From Stramenopiles sp. TOSAG23-6 (Eukaryota > Sar): a stretch of DNA of 26,496 nucleotides. This document shows, piece after piece, positions 17,043-26,445 of this stretch (position 1 is the stretch's first letter; every line of letters begins with the position of its first letter). The position numbers and the translations under genes were made by a program. The DNA lies in NCBI GenBank assembly GCA_900128565.1, contig LT635986.1:1-26496 (forward strand), in the 5' to 3' direction. Below the pieces are notes generated by a model. That model saw only the letters and a list, made by a program, of their open reading frames with translations, did not search any database and had not been told where the DNA came from.

Positions 17043-19096
17043 TTACAGTCTTGAAACAAGAAGGTTCTGCTTTCTTCCCAACTGACTTTCTTTANTGTGT
17101 TTACGGACAGTCGCTTTGATCTCTCTTGCCCAGACTTTGCGTTTGTTACCTGATAGTGGAGCTCTCAGCCAGGTAAAATGATTTCGGGGAAGTTTCTTTA
17201 ACTCATCAATAACAGGAGTTGATATTATGGGTACACCTGCACGCTGGATTGTTTCTTCAAACTTTGCTGGATGTGCTGTCAGTACAGCAACAGTTGGAAT
17301 ATTTGTATTAGTTGACTTACATNGAAATTTGTCAAGTGCAAAAATTCCAATGTACCATGAAAAATATATTTTATGTTGGACATTGGTTAGTGATGGAATT
17401 TGGAATTAAAAAAAAAATGAATTAAAATGATGAAAACATACATGGCAGAATGTGGGCAAAGTATATATTGGTTTTCTCTGAATACTTTTCTAATAGTAGC
17501 CAGAGTGTCAGTATCAGATACAGCAATTGCTGTGAAAATATCCTGTAATTTCTCTAATAAAATATTTCCTAATTGAACGCCGCGATTTTGTTCAAATTCT
17601 GTCATTATATATTTTACTTGTCTTGAGTTGTGACCACTTGCAAAATATAAGTATTGTGAAACATATAAAAAAAAATAAAATATTTGTTAGGTACGAAATT
17701 TTCAGATGCAAAAAAAAAGTTTGAAATTCAATTTTGAAAACAAACAAAACTCTTTCTAAATTGTATGCAAATTGTATATCCATAGCGGGTGACTCTGTTT
17801 TCTGATTAATACCAAACGACATATCGCCAAAAGTAAGTGTTCTATATACAACATCATTAGCATTCGTTGCACAACAAATATTTCCTATTGGAACGCCCAT
17901 GCACTTGGCTAAAAATCCACCCATTGCATTTCCCATGGCTCCAGAGGGAATAATAAAGTTCACAGGTCCATTTGCTTCCTTGTTCATCTGAGTGTAGACC
18001 CAAACATAGTATGAACTCTGCGCCATAATGCGGGCCCAATTAATTGAATTTATAGAACAAACATGTAGTGGGAAAAAAAAAAATGTGTAAAAAATGTTAC
18101 GTACGAAATTTGGTACAAACAAAAAAANTTCGAAATTCAATTTTGAAAACGAACATTGTGTGAAGAAGTAAATTCCGAGTCTAGAAATATCTCTTTTAAC
18201 GCTTCCGCTTGTTCGTCAGTATTNCCTTCCGTACGAAAAACGTGAACATTAGGACTGTCTACAGTTGTCAGCTGCATTTCTTGTACGGAAGTATTGTGAA
18301 AAATATTTTTTCTTTGAATAAAAAGTTTGTTAGGTACAAAATTTGGTACAAAAACAAATTAGGCAAAAAATCCAATTTTGAAAATGTACAAGAAACTCNT
18401 TGATGAGGATAAAGACAGAATATTGAAACAAAAGGGCAATTTTTCACTGCAGCGACAGCTGCTGGTCCTGTATCTCCGGAAGTCTCTACGATGATTGTCG
18501 CTTGACCGTTTCTTTTTTGAAGATAATAATTGAGCAACTGAAAATATTGTGTACAAAATGTAAACTATAAAAACAGATAAAAACAGTTCTGTTATAAAAT
18601 ATTGCGCTCTTGATGAATTGTACAATAAACAAAATACGCAACGATTTGCTGGCCTATGTCTTTAAATGCGAGTGTTGGGCCTCTACCAGTGTCAAGCATC
18701 ACCCTTCCACCAACTTTCAACAGAGGTAAAGGAGGTTCACAACCACCGTTAAAAGTTTGAAATCCGGCTGTTGTCATTTTCAGGCAATCATGGAGAGGTA
18801 TANCCGTAAACTTGTGAATGGTTTGTGCACAAACCTGAGCCTTTGATGTAAATAAAACATGTAGTTTAGAAGTTAGAAACGTTATTTCATTGAAGAAATT
18901 AAAATATTGTAGAAACAATACTTACCATTGTGTACTTTTGGGCTGCCCAGTTTCTGAGCTCAGTAAGTGTGTAGAAAGGCAAAGTTTCTGGTACATAAAG
19001 ACCTCCATCTGAGGCATATGCGGAAAGCAATACCTTCTCAAATGATGTACCCCTGTCGCCACCTCTGGTGGAACAAAATAAAGGTGGGAAAGACAT
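17043..19096 (-). CDS. threonine synthase-like protein (THNSL2 type), 7 exons
   Basis: Exons 19096-18926, 18840-18631, 18537-18390, 18288-18155, 18062-17746, 17648-17442 and 17349-17043 join to 1494 nt (497 aa, stop TAA). It is a PLP fold-type II enzyme. The family acts on O-phosphohomoserine, as synthase or phospho-lyase. The N-terminus STRGG...YASDGGLYVPETLP is typical. The PLP lysine lies in PTLAFKDIGQQ, then ETSGDTGPAAVAAV, VQEMQLTT, EGNTDEQ, HNVCSINSINWARI, the phosphate loop PSGAMGNAMGG, ATNAND, MDIQFAYNLERVLYFASG and NQYILCPHSA. PSGAMGN and MDIQ-x-x-YN-x-ER are nearer THNSL2 than plain ThrC. Two introns are ordinary GT-AG and four are introner-like with no AG at the end. Every join restores conserved residues. 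There is no clear targeting peptide. The family is firm; synthase versus phospho-lyase cannot be decided. Confidence 0.92.
17350..17441 (-). mobile_element. non-AG intron 6 of the THNSL2-like gene (92 nt, diverged element)
   Basis: The coding strand starts GTATGTTTTCATC after ...TCTGCCAT and ends CATGGTACAT before TGGAATTTTT. AT ends both exon and intron. The join gives CPHSAIGIFAL, as expected after the conserved CPHSA. The GTACC core is absent, but ATCACTAACCAAT could be a branch site. It is an old or unrelated member. Confidence 0.78.
17649..17745 (-). mobile_element. introner-like intron 5 of the THNSL2-like gene (97 nt)
   Basis: The coding strand starts GTTTGTTTTCAAAATTG after ...AGAGTTTT and ends CACAATACTT before ATATTTTGC. 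TT flanks both sides. It includes AAATTTCGTACCTAACA. The phase-2 join gives ERVLYFASGHNSRQV, matching the family. The next AG (GCAAG) would delete YFAS and shift the frame. Confidence 0.87.
18063..18154 (-). mobile_element. introner-like intron 4 of the THNSL2-like gene (92 nt)
   Basis: The coding strand starts GTTCGTTTTCAAAATTG after ...CACAAT and ends CCCACTACAT before GTTTGTTC. AT flanks both sides. It includes GTACCAAATTTCGTACGTAA. The phase-0 join restores HNVCSINSINWARI. There is no AG between the T tract and the conserved exon, so an AG 3' end is excluded unless conserved residues are lost. Confidence 0.9.
18289..18389 (-). mobile_element. introner-like intron 3 of the THNSL2-like gene (101 nt)
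   Basis: The coding strand starts GTACATTTTCAAAATTGG after ...GTTTCTT and ends CACAATACTT before CCGTACAAG. CTT stands at both junctions. It contains GTACCAAATTTTGTACCTAA followed by CAAAC. The phase-1 join gives VSSVQEMQLTT, matching the conserved QE-x-Q-x-TT of the family. Confidence 0.9.
18538..18630 (-). other. ordinary GT-AG intron 2 of the THNSL2-like gene (93 nt)
   Basis: The coding strand starts GTTTATTGTACAATTC and ends CAATATTTTCAG. It is phase 0 and joins QIVAYF to LLNYYLQKRNG, as expected for the family. It has no introner core and no flanking dinucleotide repeat. Confidence 0.82.
18841..18925 (-). other. ordinary GT-AG intron 1 of the THNSL2-like gene (85 nt)
   Basis: The coding strand starts GTAAGTATTG, contains TTTCTAACTTCTAAAC as a likely branch region and ends TTACATCAAAG. 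It is phase 0 and joins KYTM to AQVCAQ. It shows that conventional splicing operates in this genome. Confidence 0.85.
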
Positions 19097-19409
19097 TTCA
19101 ATAAATAATGTCGGATAGAAGAGAGATGAAGAAAGTGACGGTCTTGAAAGTGACGGTCAAGGTCGTTCAAAAAAAGGTCAAAGTTTAACAGCGACAGGTT
19201 TGTTTCGAGATTAGAATTCTTGGTACGAATTTCTCTAGTTAAACTGATTTAGATTATTTATAGCAGTCAAGTGGTTGATACTATACGGACAACCTTACCT
19301 ACCACAACCGTTTAACCTTTTATACTGACAGTTTGATAAAATAAAGAGCAAAGTTATTGTACAACATTGCAATCTGGAGAGCGCTTTCTCGTGAAAAGCT
19401 AACTATAAA
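19097..19409. promoter_or_regulatory. divergent promoter region (313 bp)
   Basis: It separates the THNSL2-like gene (-) from the unknown gene at 19410 (+). It holds TTGGTACGAATTT at 19220-19232, matching one arm of the inverted repeat at 2463, and a tandem pair GAAAGTGACGGTC at about 19130-19156. No gene is seen. Confidence 0.45.
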
Positions 19410-20264
19410 ATGCCTAGATTAATTCGATTTCGTAATCCACCTCCAAAATTAGTTGTCACTGTTGATGAAGAGAATACAAAACCTCCGCTGCCTCCTTCAA
19501 GCCCAGTTAATATTGAACGTCATCAGCAAGAGATACGAAAGCAAGAATTCTGGAAAACAATGGATGATGTCGCAGCTATTTATTCCCCTATTATTACAAA
19601 AAACCGTTATCGGACATATGAAACTAGTAGTCCAATGAGTGAAAGTGGGAGTTTTTCAACCACATCAACAACACCAACAAGTGTCTTGAATTCCTTTGAA
19701 AGATCTGCACCTTCTTCGCCAGTATATGCTCGCCAATCTTTTGTAGATGAGAAACGACCGAATTTAAATTATGTTGCTTCCCCAGTCATGTATAACCAAA
19801 CGTGCTTGCGTTGTATTCCTGAGATACTTGAAGAAGATTCAGTCATAGAACCTTCGAGAAGACGTCAGGGTTCAACGGATTCTGTGAGCTCTCAAGAACT
19901 TCCCTTTGACGTTGGTACAATATCCCCCTTATCTGCGGGTAAAGGCAGTAACATTACCAANATTGATGCTACTCTAGATGGCCCAATGGTACCAAGTTAT
20001 TCTTCAGTAGAAAAAGTGTATAGTAGAAAAAGTAGCGAGGGACGGCTCGATGATTCACTCGGAACAGCTTTCAAAAATTCGCACAGCCTGCGGAAGTGCC
20101 TGGAACTCGCCATGCGCACAGCAATAGAAGATAGGGATGTTACTGAGATGTGGGATGTTATAAAGGGGGCACAATATATAGGAATGTTTGATACAGCGAA
20201 AAAAGGATTTCAAATCCTGGATGATTGGAGACGTGGGGAAAAGGTTGAAGAGGCAATTGTTTGA
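19410..20264 (+). CDS. unknown Ser/Pro-rich 284-aa protein
   Basis: The protein starts MPRLIRFRNPPPKLVVTVDE. It continues with proline/serine-rich, probably disordered sequence containing many SP and SxR sites (SSPMSESGSFSTTSTTPTS; RRRQGSTDSVSSQ). The last 70 residues are helical and look ordered (SLRKCLELAMRTAIEDRDVT; MWDVIKGAQYIGMFDTAKKG; DDWRRGE). I do not recognise it. The composition suggests a phosphorylated adaptor or scaffold, but no domain supports this. The frame is open throughout, with one N. It converges with the small membrane protein gene. Confidence 0.68.
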   Translation: MPRLIRFRNPPPKLVVTVDEENTKPPLPPSSPVNIERHQQEIRKQEFWKTMDDVAAIYSPIITKNRYRTYETSSPMSESGSFSTTSTTPTSVLNSFERSAPSSPVYARQSFVDEKRPNLNYVASPVMYNQTCLRCIPEILEEDSVIEPSRRRQGSTDSVSSQELPFDVGTISPLSAGKGSNITXIDATLDGPMVPSYSSVEKVYSRKSSEGRLDDSLGTAFKNSHSLRKCLELAMRTAIEDRDVTEMWDVIKGAQYIGMFDTAKKGFQILDDWRRGEKVEEAIV

Positions 20265-20607
20265 CTTTGCCTCGATGTCAATTGTAAAGGTTTCTTATGT
20301 ATTTCACTATTTAATTATAAAATTACTTCAATGTATTCAATGTATAGTTTATACCAATATTATGATAAATTATCGTACATAGCAATATAAAATAAAATGT
20401 GCAAATAACAAAACTGAGTCTATTTTTAGTATTTTTACTTTATAGTTTTGTGTCGTTACCCTTCACACAGAATTACACTTCATACTAGCATAGCAATGCA
20501 CTAGACGACTACATTGATCACATATGAAGTGTATAAGATACATAAACATCTCCTTATTTGGTATGAATCAAGCTCTTTCAACTATGACCCTGTAGCTCTT
20601 TGGTGTT
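20265..20607. other. convergent intergenic region (343 bp), nothing recognised
   Basis: Two genes end toward each other here. The sequence is AT-rich and has several AATAAA-like words (for example ataaaataaaatg near 20388). I see no tRNA, repeat or convincing ORF. Confidence 0.5.
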
Positions 20608-20910
20608 TTATTTTGTTTCTTCAAGATTCTTCATCCGCAACTTCAACTCAGCTAATTGCTGCCGCAAGACGTCTTGCTCTGTTGCAACATCTTTGCTAAG
20701 CAAAAGAATGCTTTCAGTCATTATGCTATGGCCTCTAGAAAAGTGATCATATATGTAAGTATACGCCAGAAGTGAAGAAATCGTAAATCCAAAAGCAAAA
20801 CCCGAAACTTTGCCTCCAAAACTACTTTTTGCAATGGAGCTGCTGAAAGATCGACCGGTGGACACCGTTCTATACAGAAGGGGGCTGCGACGTACCAAAC
20901 TGACTATCAT
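20608..20910 (-). CDS. small mitochondrial-type single-pass membrane protein
   Basis: The protein has 100 residues. The N-terminus MIVSLVRRSPLLYRTVSTGR is basic, hydroxylated and free of acidic residues, like a mitochondrial presequence. FGFTISSLLAYTYIYDHF (about 41-58) is a possible transmembrane helix. The rest (about 70-98, ATEQDVLRQQLAELKLRMKN) is a short coiled coil. The architecture resembles small inner-membrane organisers or assembly factors, but I cannot name a family. It starts divergently from the secreted protein gene at 21215. Confidence 0.65.
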   Translation of the reverse strand: MIVSLVRRSPLLYRTVSTGRSFSSSIAKSSFGGKVSGFAFGFTISSLLAYTYIYDHFSRGHSIMTESILLLSKDVATEQDVLRQQLAELKLRMKNLEETK

Positions 20911-21214
20911 TTAAATCTAATACGTGTTTTGAGAAACAGCTGTTATATATCTATAGTAACTTCGTCTGTTTGAGATTGGCGAAGACCTTTTAGTGCGTGT
21001 GTATTTACTTTTTTCCTTGCTCTTTTTTTCTCAAGTGCCATTTTTTGACAGTTTTGTGAGATGGCCACCCAAAACCCCGGTAACGTTTAAAATCCGTGAC
21101 TGACTTTCTTGTTGTTTGTAATTATACCTGCGTTATCTACCTGCGTTATACCATAGTAATATAATTTTGCTGTGATTTTCTCTTCTATCCATTGATTGAT
21201 AACAAATATTCACA
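20911..21214. promoter_or_regulatory. divergent promoter region (304 bp)
   Basis: It lies between the small membrane protein gene (-) and the secreted protein gene (+). It includes a nearly tandem pair of ACCTGCGTTAT words at about 21126-21150. No gene is seen. Confidence 0.35.
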
Positions 21215-21985
21215 ATGAAATACATTAAAAGGTTAAACCTACTAGTTTTTGGTGTTGTTTTTATCTCCATTATAAAAACTGCTTGCTCTAGTGGTTCTGG
21301 TGATGAAATTCCTGGAGTGATAGAAGATTCTGAAACTTTTTCCCATGAACTTTCTTCTCTCAAACCTTTACCGCCAACCGAGAACGACAAAGAATCACAA
21401 AGCCCGCGTACAAGTGTAATAGATGTTAAAGTAGATAAAAGCGTCCCCATTCCCGACAATTATTACGATTCTATTACATATGAAATATTAACTGACCCAG
21501 TGAGTACTAGAAGAAGCGCTGAAAATGTACCTGTCCTTAATAGAAGCACTTTGTTACGTGTTTTACGCGAATCTCAGAAAAGAAATCCGCCTCTTATGTC
21601 TGCAAAACATCCATTTACCCAAGAGTCTTATACTATGATGGATATAGAGCGTGCTCACAATTTAAGAGAAGAAATCCGAATTTTTTTTCAAGAGAACGCT
21701 ATGGTTGAAGAGTATGAAAAGGCTCAATCGCAAGAAAGGCAAGAAAGGCTTACACGAGAGCAAGAAAGGCTTACACGAGAATATGGAAGACCAGAAAGAA
21801 ATCTACGATATGGAATACCAGTTTATGGAATACCAGATGATGTAATAGTAGATTATGAAATACCAGAAAGACTCTACCGGATGTTAAGACGTCGAGGTCA
21901 AATAACTCGTCTTTTTTTCTTTCTTCTAATAGCGTTGAATGGTATATTTCTTATATGTTATTTTTGTTGGTATATTAGTNCATAA
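21215..21985 (+). CDS. unknown protein with signal peptide and C-terminal membrane helix
   Basis: The 256-residue protein begins with a signal peptide (MKYIKRLNLLVFGVVFISII, then KTACSSGSG). It continues with acidic, disordered sequence and ends with a membrane helix (about 235-254, LFFFLLIALNGIFLICYFCW). Between them lies a helical, charged stretch with a short repeat (QERLTREQERLTREYGR) and a GIPVYGIPDD duplication. The arrangement suggests a single-pass surface or endomembrane protein with most of its length on the lumenal or extracellular side. No family is recognised. It converges with the ankyrin gene. Confidence 0.65.
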   Translation: MKYIKRLNLLVFGVVFISIIKTACSSGSGDEIPGVIEDSETFSHELSSLKPLPPTENDKESQSPRTSVIDVKVDKSVPIPDNYYDSITYEILTDPVSTRRSAENVPVLNRSTLLRVLRESQKRNPPLMSAKHPFTQESYTMMDIERAHNLREEIRIFFQENAMVEEYEKAQSQERQERLTREQERLTREYGRPERNLRYGIPVYGIPDDVIVDYEIPERLYRMLRRRGQITRLFFFLLIALNGIFLICYFCWYISX

Positions 21986-22220
21986 NAAATCCAATAAAAT
22001 GATTTCTTCGTATTTATACTCTTTATCAAAGTTAATCCAAACCCATGGATGAAGAATGGTGTGAGATTACGTGCTTCATTAATAATTGTACATTTTTTAT
22101 ATTTTTGGTAAATATTAAAAAAAATATTTTCATTATTAATAATATATATAATAATACTGCGTTATTACTTGAGAGAAACCCCGTCCTTTCGCTTATACCT
22201 GTGTTTGAAAGCTACAAATT

Positions 22221-23924
22221 CTATAAAATATAATCACTTGGGGCAAGTCCGTCATTTGAAGCCTGATTAACATTAGCACCAGCAGCAAGAAGGTCTGTAA
22301 TTACTTGAACATGATAGAACTCTGAAGCAATCCTTAATGGGGATTGTCCCAATAAATTAGCCTTATTGACATCAGCACCAGCAGCGATTAGTTGTAGAAC
22401 TACTTTAACATTACTATTTCTTGAAGCAATCAACAATGGGGTTTCTCCGTCTCGCAAAGTCTGATCGACTTCAGCACCAGAAGCAATAAGTCTTTCAACT
22501 ACTTTATCATGACCATACTTTGAAGCAATAGATAATGGGGTATCTCCGTGTTCATTAGCCTGATTTACATTTGCACCTTTATCAATAAGTTTTTTAACTT
22601 TTGTATCGTTACCATCCCTTGAAGCTTTACACAAATCTTTGCTTAGATTTTGTTTAACTTCAAGTAGTTTGATTATGTTTCTATATGGTGGTTTATCCTC
22701 TCTATTTTTATCTTTTTTTGCATCCTTTGCAATCGACATTGGGGTATTTCCGTGTTTATCAGGCTGGTAAACATCAGCCTCAGCATCGAGAAGTAGTCGA
22801 ACTACTTTTTCATGACCATTCCGTGAAGCAGCATACAATGAGGTCTGTCCGGAATCAGTAGTACGCATATCTTTATCAGCATGAGCCTCAAGAAGTAGTT
22901 TAACTACTCCTTCATGACCACATACTGAAGCAAGATATAGCGGGGTTAATCCGAGGCCCCAACTACATTGATTGACATCAGCACCTGCATCAATAAGTTG
23001 TGCAACTACTTTTTCATGACCATAAAGTGAAGCAAAAAACAATGGGGGTTTTAATGTTCTATTAGCCTTATTGACATCAGCACCAGCAGCGATTAGTCTT
23101 GCAACTACTTCAACATGACCATTCTGTGAAGCAGTAATCAATGGTGTAGCTCCGTATTCGCTAGCCAGATTGACATTAGCACCAGCAGCTATAAGTCTTT
23201 GAACCATTTCTTCATTACCAATCTCTGAAGCAAAAAACAATGGGGTTTTCTCATCAACATCAGCGCCAATTGCCAGTAAAACGTCAACCATCGTTACATT
23301 ATTATCTATCACAGCTTTCAAAAGTGGATGGTCGCCCTCTTCAAATGGCTGACTTAGTTTCAACTTGTTTTGTGTGACATAATCAGTAAAGTTTTTTTTC
23401 TTTTCCTCCACTGACATGCTATTCCATGTCTCAGCTCTTTTTTTCTTTTCCAAATGCCTTTTAAATCCAGCAGCAAGTGCTTCCTCACCAGGCATGTCAC
23501 GAGGTATATAGCGAGCATTTATTCTGCTTCTTAAAGCTGGCAGCAGCGGATCTGAATCATTTGGGAGAAATTCCAAGACATGTAACCAGGGATTCACACC
23601 TGAAGCATTTTGAAAAATCTTTTCCAGAGCTTGCATCGAAAAAGGAAAGTTCCATGACTGAAAGATTTTAGGAGAAACGTCTGACGTTGATTCATCAATA
23701 CGATGTTTTGTGGAAAACTCGAATAAGGCGCGTGCAAATGCCAAGCGCTGACGAGCCCTTGAAAGAAGGACATCCCTGTTTTCATCCTCAAACTTTTCTG
23801 CAATCTTTCTCCATTTTGATTTAACATGTTCTTCTGACAAAGCGAGTTCTTTTCGACTGGGGGTTATTGCAGCGTTGGATACGTGTAACGCAATCAGGCT
23901 TGATAATTTTAACCACTTCATCAT
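22221..23924 (-). CDS. ankyrin-repeat protein with N-terminal signal peptide
   Basis: Two adjacent ATGs (23924 and 23921) begin the protein; the frame is open slightly upstream without an ATG. From 23924 it has 567 residues. MMKWLKLSSLIALHVSNAAI reads as a signal peptide. Residues about 25-190 are helical, Lys/Arg-rich and of unknown family. From about residue 205 to the end there are ten or eleven ankyrin repeats (pattern GxTPLxxASxxGHxxVVxxLIxAGADVNxA), interrupted once by a lysine-rich insert (SIAKDAKKDKNREDKPPYRN). Ankyrin repeats bind proteins. In combination with a signal peptide this is a common design of exported effectors in parasites and symbionts, which is inference here. No intron. 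Confidence 0.85.
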   Translation of the reverse strand: MMKWLKLSSLIALHVSNAAITPSRKELALSEEHVKSKWRKIAEKFEDENRDVLLSRARQRLAFARALFEFSTKHRIDESTSDVSPKIFQSWNFPFSMQALEKIFQNASGVNPWLHVLEFLPNDSDPLLPALRSRINARYIPRDMPGEEALAAGFKRHLEKKKRAETWNSMSVEEKKKNFTDYVTQNKLKLSQPFEEGDHPLLKAVIDNNVTMVDVLLAIGADVDEKTPLFFASEIGNEEMVQRLIAAGANVNLASEYGATPLITASQNGHVEVVARLIAAGADVNKANRTLKPPLFFASLYGHEKVVAQLIDAGADVNQCSWGLGLTPLYLASVCGHEGVVKLLLEAHADKDMRTTDSGQTSLYAASRNGHEKVVRLLLDAEADVYQPDKHGNTPMSIAKDAKKDKNREDKPPYRNIIKLLEVKQNLSKDLCKASRDGNDTKVKKLIDKGANVNQANEHGDTPLSIASKYGHDKVVERLIASGAEVDQTLRDGETPLLIASRNSNVKVVLQLIAAGADVNKANLLGQSPLRIASEFYHVQVITDLLAAGANVNQASNDGLAPSDYIL

Positions 23925-24184
23925 TCTTGAAATCTTTCGGAGTTCTTTTCTTTGAAGTTTATTTTTAAAATACCCTAATCTCAAAACTGAAAAATCGCAC
24001 TGAACACAAAACTATTAAGTGACCCGGGTATCAGGTTCGAATTCATCATGATCGATTTTTTTGACTAAAAAATTCCAAAATATTCCCAGAAATTCAGTCA
24101 CGTCAAAAAATGCGTCAACAAAATCAAAATTGACTGCATACATAATTATTAATTTTTCAATACGCAAGCGCTCATCATTTGCAA

Positions 24185-26278
24185 ATGGCAGTTTTACGGA
24201 AGAAAAAGAATAGATTGAAAGTTAAATCAGGTGTACGAGCTGCACATGTATTACAGTTGGACCTATTGCAAGGTTGTTTTGACAAACTATTGGAGAAATG
24301 GGATTCTGTAGGCCCTGAAACGTCGACCGTGTCCAATGAGCTTGTTCAGTCTACTCGCGAAGCTGCGGCAAAAGTATTTCTTCAAGGTGCATGTAAGGTG
24401 TTTCTGCAATTAGCTATTGATGAAGAAAGCGATAATGATATATTAGGTACATCAAATGTCAGTAATTCTAATATATCTTTGGAAGAGGGTAAGGATATTA
24501 AATATAGTTTGAAACAGCTAGGCTTACTTCATGTTGCTATTGAGTTGACAGTTTTGTGGGGGTTTTATGCTTCGCCTACAAGTAAGCTATTATCTCCAAC
24601 GTCCCGACCCGTCCTTAAATCGACTCGTATGTTTCCTAAGACACTACAGCAATGTATGCGCTATCGTCGTGAGGCATTTGAGAATGAAAGAACAACATTA
24701 GTTCGTTGCTGTGCTGTACTTCGACTACTTCGCTCACCGCGTTTAATGATGTTGTTACCTCGCTTCGCAACTGACGTTACTGGTGTATTACTCCAATTAG
24801 CTTCTCCTTCTATTCCAAACTCTCGTGAAAGTAGTACTTTGTCATTATCAAAAGAGGATAAAAGTCAAGCGAGTATTTTATTGAAGGGACTACTTTCTTC
24901 AGTGACCATGCCCCAGAGGCTTCAAATTGAAACTCTATTTGAGTTACTACATGGCAGACCAAATAGTTCATCACTGTTCAAGCGCCGTGTAGGCACTCTC
25001 TTATCACATAATTTAATGAAACCCGGTACTGTTGCACTTGTCATTGACCATTTACTAGGTCACGTTGGGATTGGTACAAATCCGGCAGCTCAACTAAAAG
25101 TAGCTCGGTTAGTGAATACCCCACCTCTACAAGCTTTATCAGCGACACAATATTTTACACATATTTGCCCTCAGATTATATCAATGGTTGAGAATACTTC
25201 TCTAATATCAACAGTAAGTGCTACTAGGGACGGAGCTTCCCCTATATTTGCCGATACTTTGGCTGCTGCAAAAGCTGCAAGGACAGCTGCAGAGGTAAGA
25301 GCGAGTAAAGATTCGCCTTATAAAAGTAGTATAAAACAGGAAAAATGGCTTAAACGCCAAAATGATAGAGTACACGCCGCAAAGAATCAAATAAACGAAC
25401 AAAAAGAATTGCGGAATACAATGCTACAACATATTGGTATTCTTATTATCAATGATTTAGTTGAAAGAAGACCAAAAGATGCTATTAATTTCCTATTAGT
25501 ACCTCTTTTAGCCCCCTTGCGTTCATTTGGAGGACGAAGTCCGACGAAACATTTTTTTGTTGGACATTCTAAGTTGCTATCTGCGGTTAATAATGTTTTG
25601 AAACTCATGGTAGACTACACGCCCTCCCCATCTTTACTGAACATTTTGAAAGGTAGTGGAGTGTTTGAATCATTATTTCATTTATACTGTCTTTGTTGTA
25701 AGGTGGAAAATGAAAAACAAGTAGGTGAAGCAAAAAATGGTATTTCTGTTGTGTCTGAAATTCCAAAGACGTCTTTGGTATTGAAAAAACATTTTTTAGA
25801 AAATGTTCAAATTATGAAACATCGAACGGCTTTAGCACTTAGTGCATTTTTGCAAAAAAATACTTATACTTTAGATACTATTATGAAACTAAGTCTTGCA
25901 CCACTTTCAGGGCTACAATATTGTTCAAATTTTACTACTTTTGTACAAAATGATACAACGAATGGTGAAAATGTAAAAAATATAGAAAATATAGAAAATT
26001 TAGGAATTTCTTTATGTTTGTGTAGAGACGGTGATGAAGAGAAATATGCTTTGAATGATTCGAATGATTTACACAAAGCTCGATGTATTATTCAATTGTT
26101 ACATGCTGAAGATCAACGTGTTTTTTCCGTACCAAATTCCGTACCTAATAATATTGTAGATGCAGATAGTCATTTAAGTTTACTGTTTTTAGATACTTTA
26201 CGGGAATTTATTAATTTTCGTGTATTGACTTGGTCCGAGTGGAGTGAAGATGAAAGTTTTATGATGCAAAATAAAAGC

Positions 26279-26310
<32 letters not shown>

Positions 26311-26445
26311 TAGTTTGAGTGACAAGGAGGATGATTGTTGTAATAAGGATACTTTTACCCTATGGAACAATGCAAATCGGATTCATATAAAATCTTCTGA
26401 TAATGGTGTTCGTGTTCAAGGCACAGTTGGTGCTATAAATAATAT
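24185..26445 (+). CDS. TANGO6/RTP1-like HEAT-repeat protein (partial, first exon)
   Basis: An uninterrupted frame from the ATG at 24185 runs 753 codons and two bases to an intron at 26446; the rest lies beyond the window. The helical, HEAT-like protein starts MAVLRKKKNRLKVKSGVRAA. Its region around residues 300-345 (KPGTVALVIDHLLGHVG, then ALSATQYFTHICPQIISMVE) resembles the YY/F-x-x-ICPQ segment of TANGO6/Rtp1, a family linked to nuclear import of RNA polymerase II and to Golgi organisation. Further similarity is RRPKDAINFLLVPLLAPL. A serine run (AGT)n at 26276-26311 and other low-complexity stretches are inserted. A 42-nt insert at 26118-26159 resembles an introner core. The family assignment rests on my reading of short motifs and is moderate. 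Confidence 0.6.
26118..26159 (+). other. introner-core-like segment inside coding sequence (42 nt)
   Basis: The segment runs from GTGTTTTTTCC through GTACCAAATTCCGTACCTAA to ATTGTAG. The intron at 1033 has TTTTTTCCGTACCAAATT, then TTGTACCTAACAAT; the same 30-odd positions differ here at about three bases. It begins GT, ends AG and is 42 nt, a multiple of three, without a stop. It can therefore be read through (VFSVPNSVPNNIVD) or removed without changing the frame. Confidence 0.6.
26277..26311 (+). repeat. AGT trinucleotide microsatellite (poly-Ser)
   Basis: Consecutive AGT codons, interrupted by one GGT, encode a serine run in the TANGO6-like protein. Length variation between individuals is likely. 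Confidence 0.85.

Noticed and set aside
18227-18241. Match of a THNSL2-like exon (GTTTTTCGTACGGAA on the coding strand) to the introner core
   Set aside because: The encoded VFRTEGN lies in a conserved, normal-length part of the family, so the 15-base match is probably chance.
19130-19156. Tandem GAAAGTGACGGTC pair as an operator
   Set aside because: Only two adjacent copies, probably within the 5' leader of the THNSL2-like gene; local duplication explains it.
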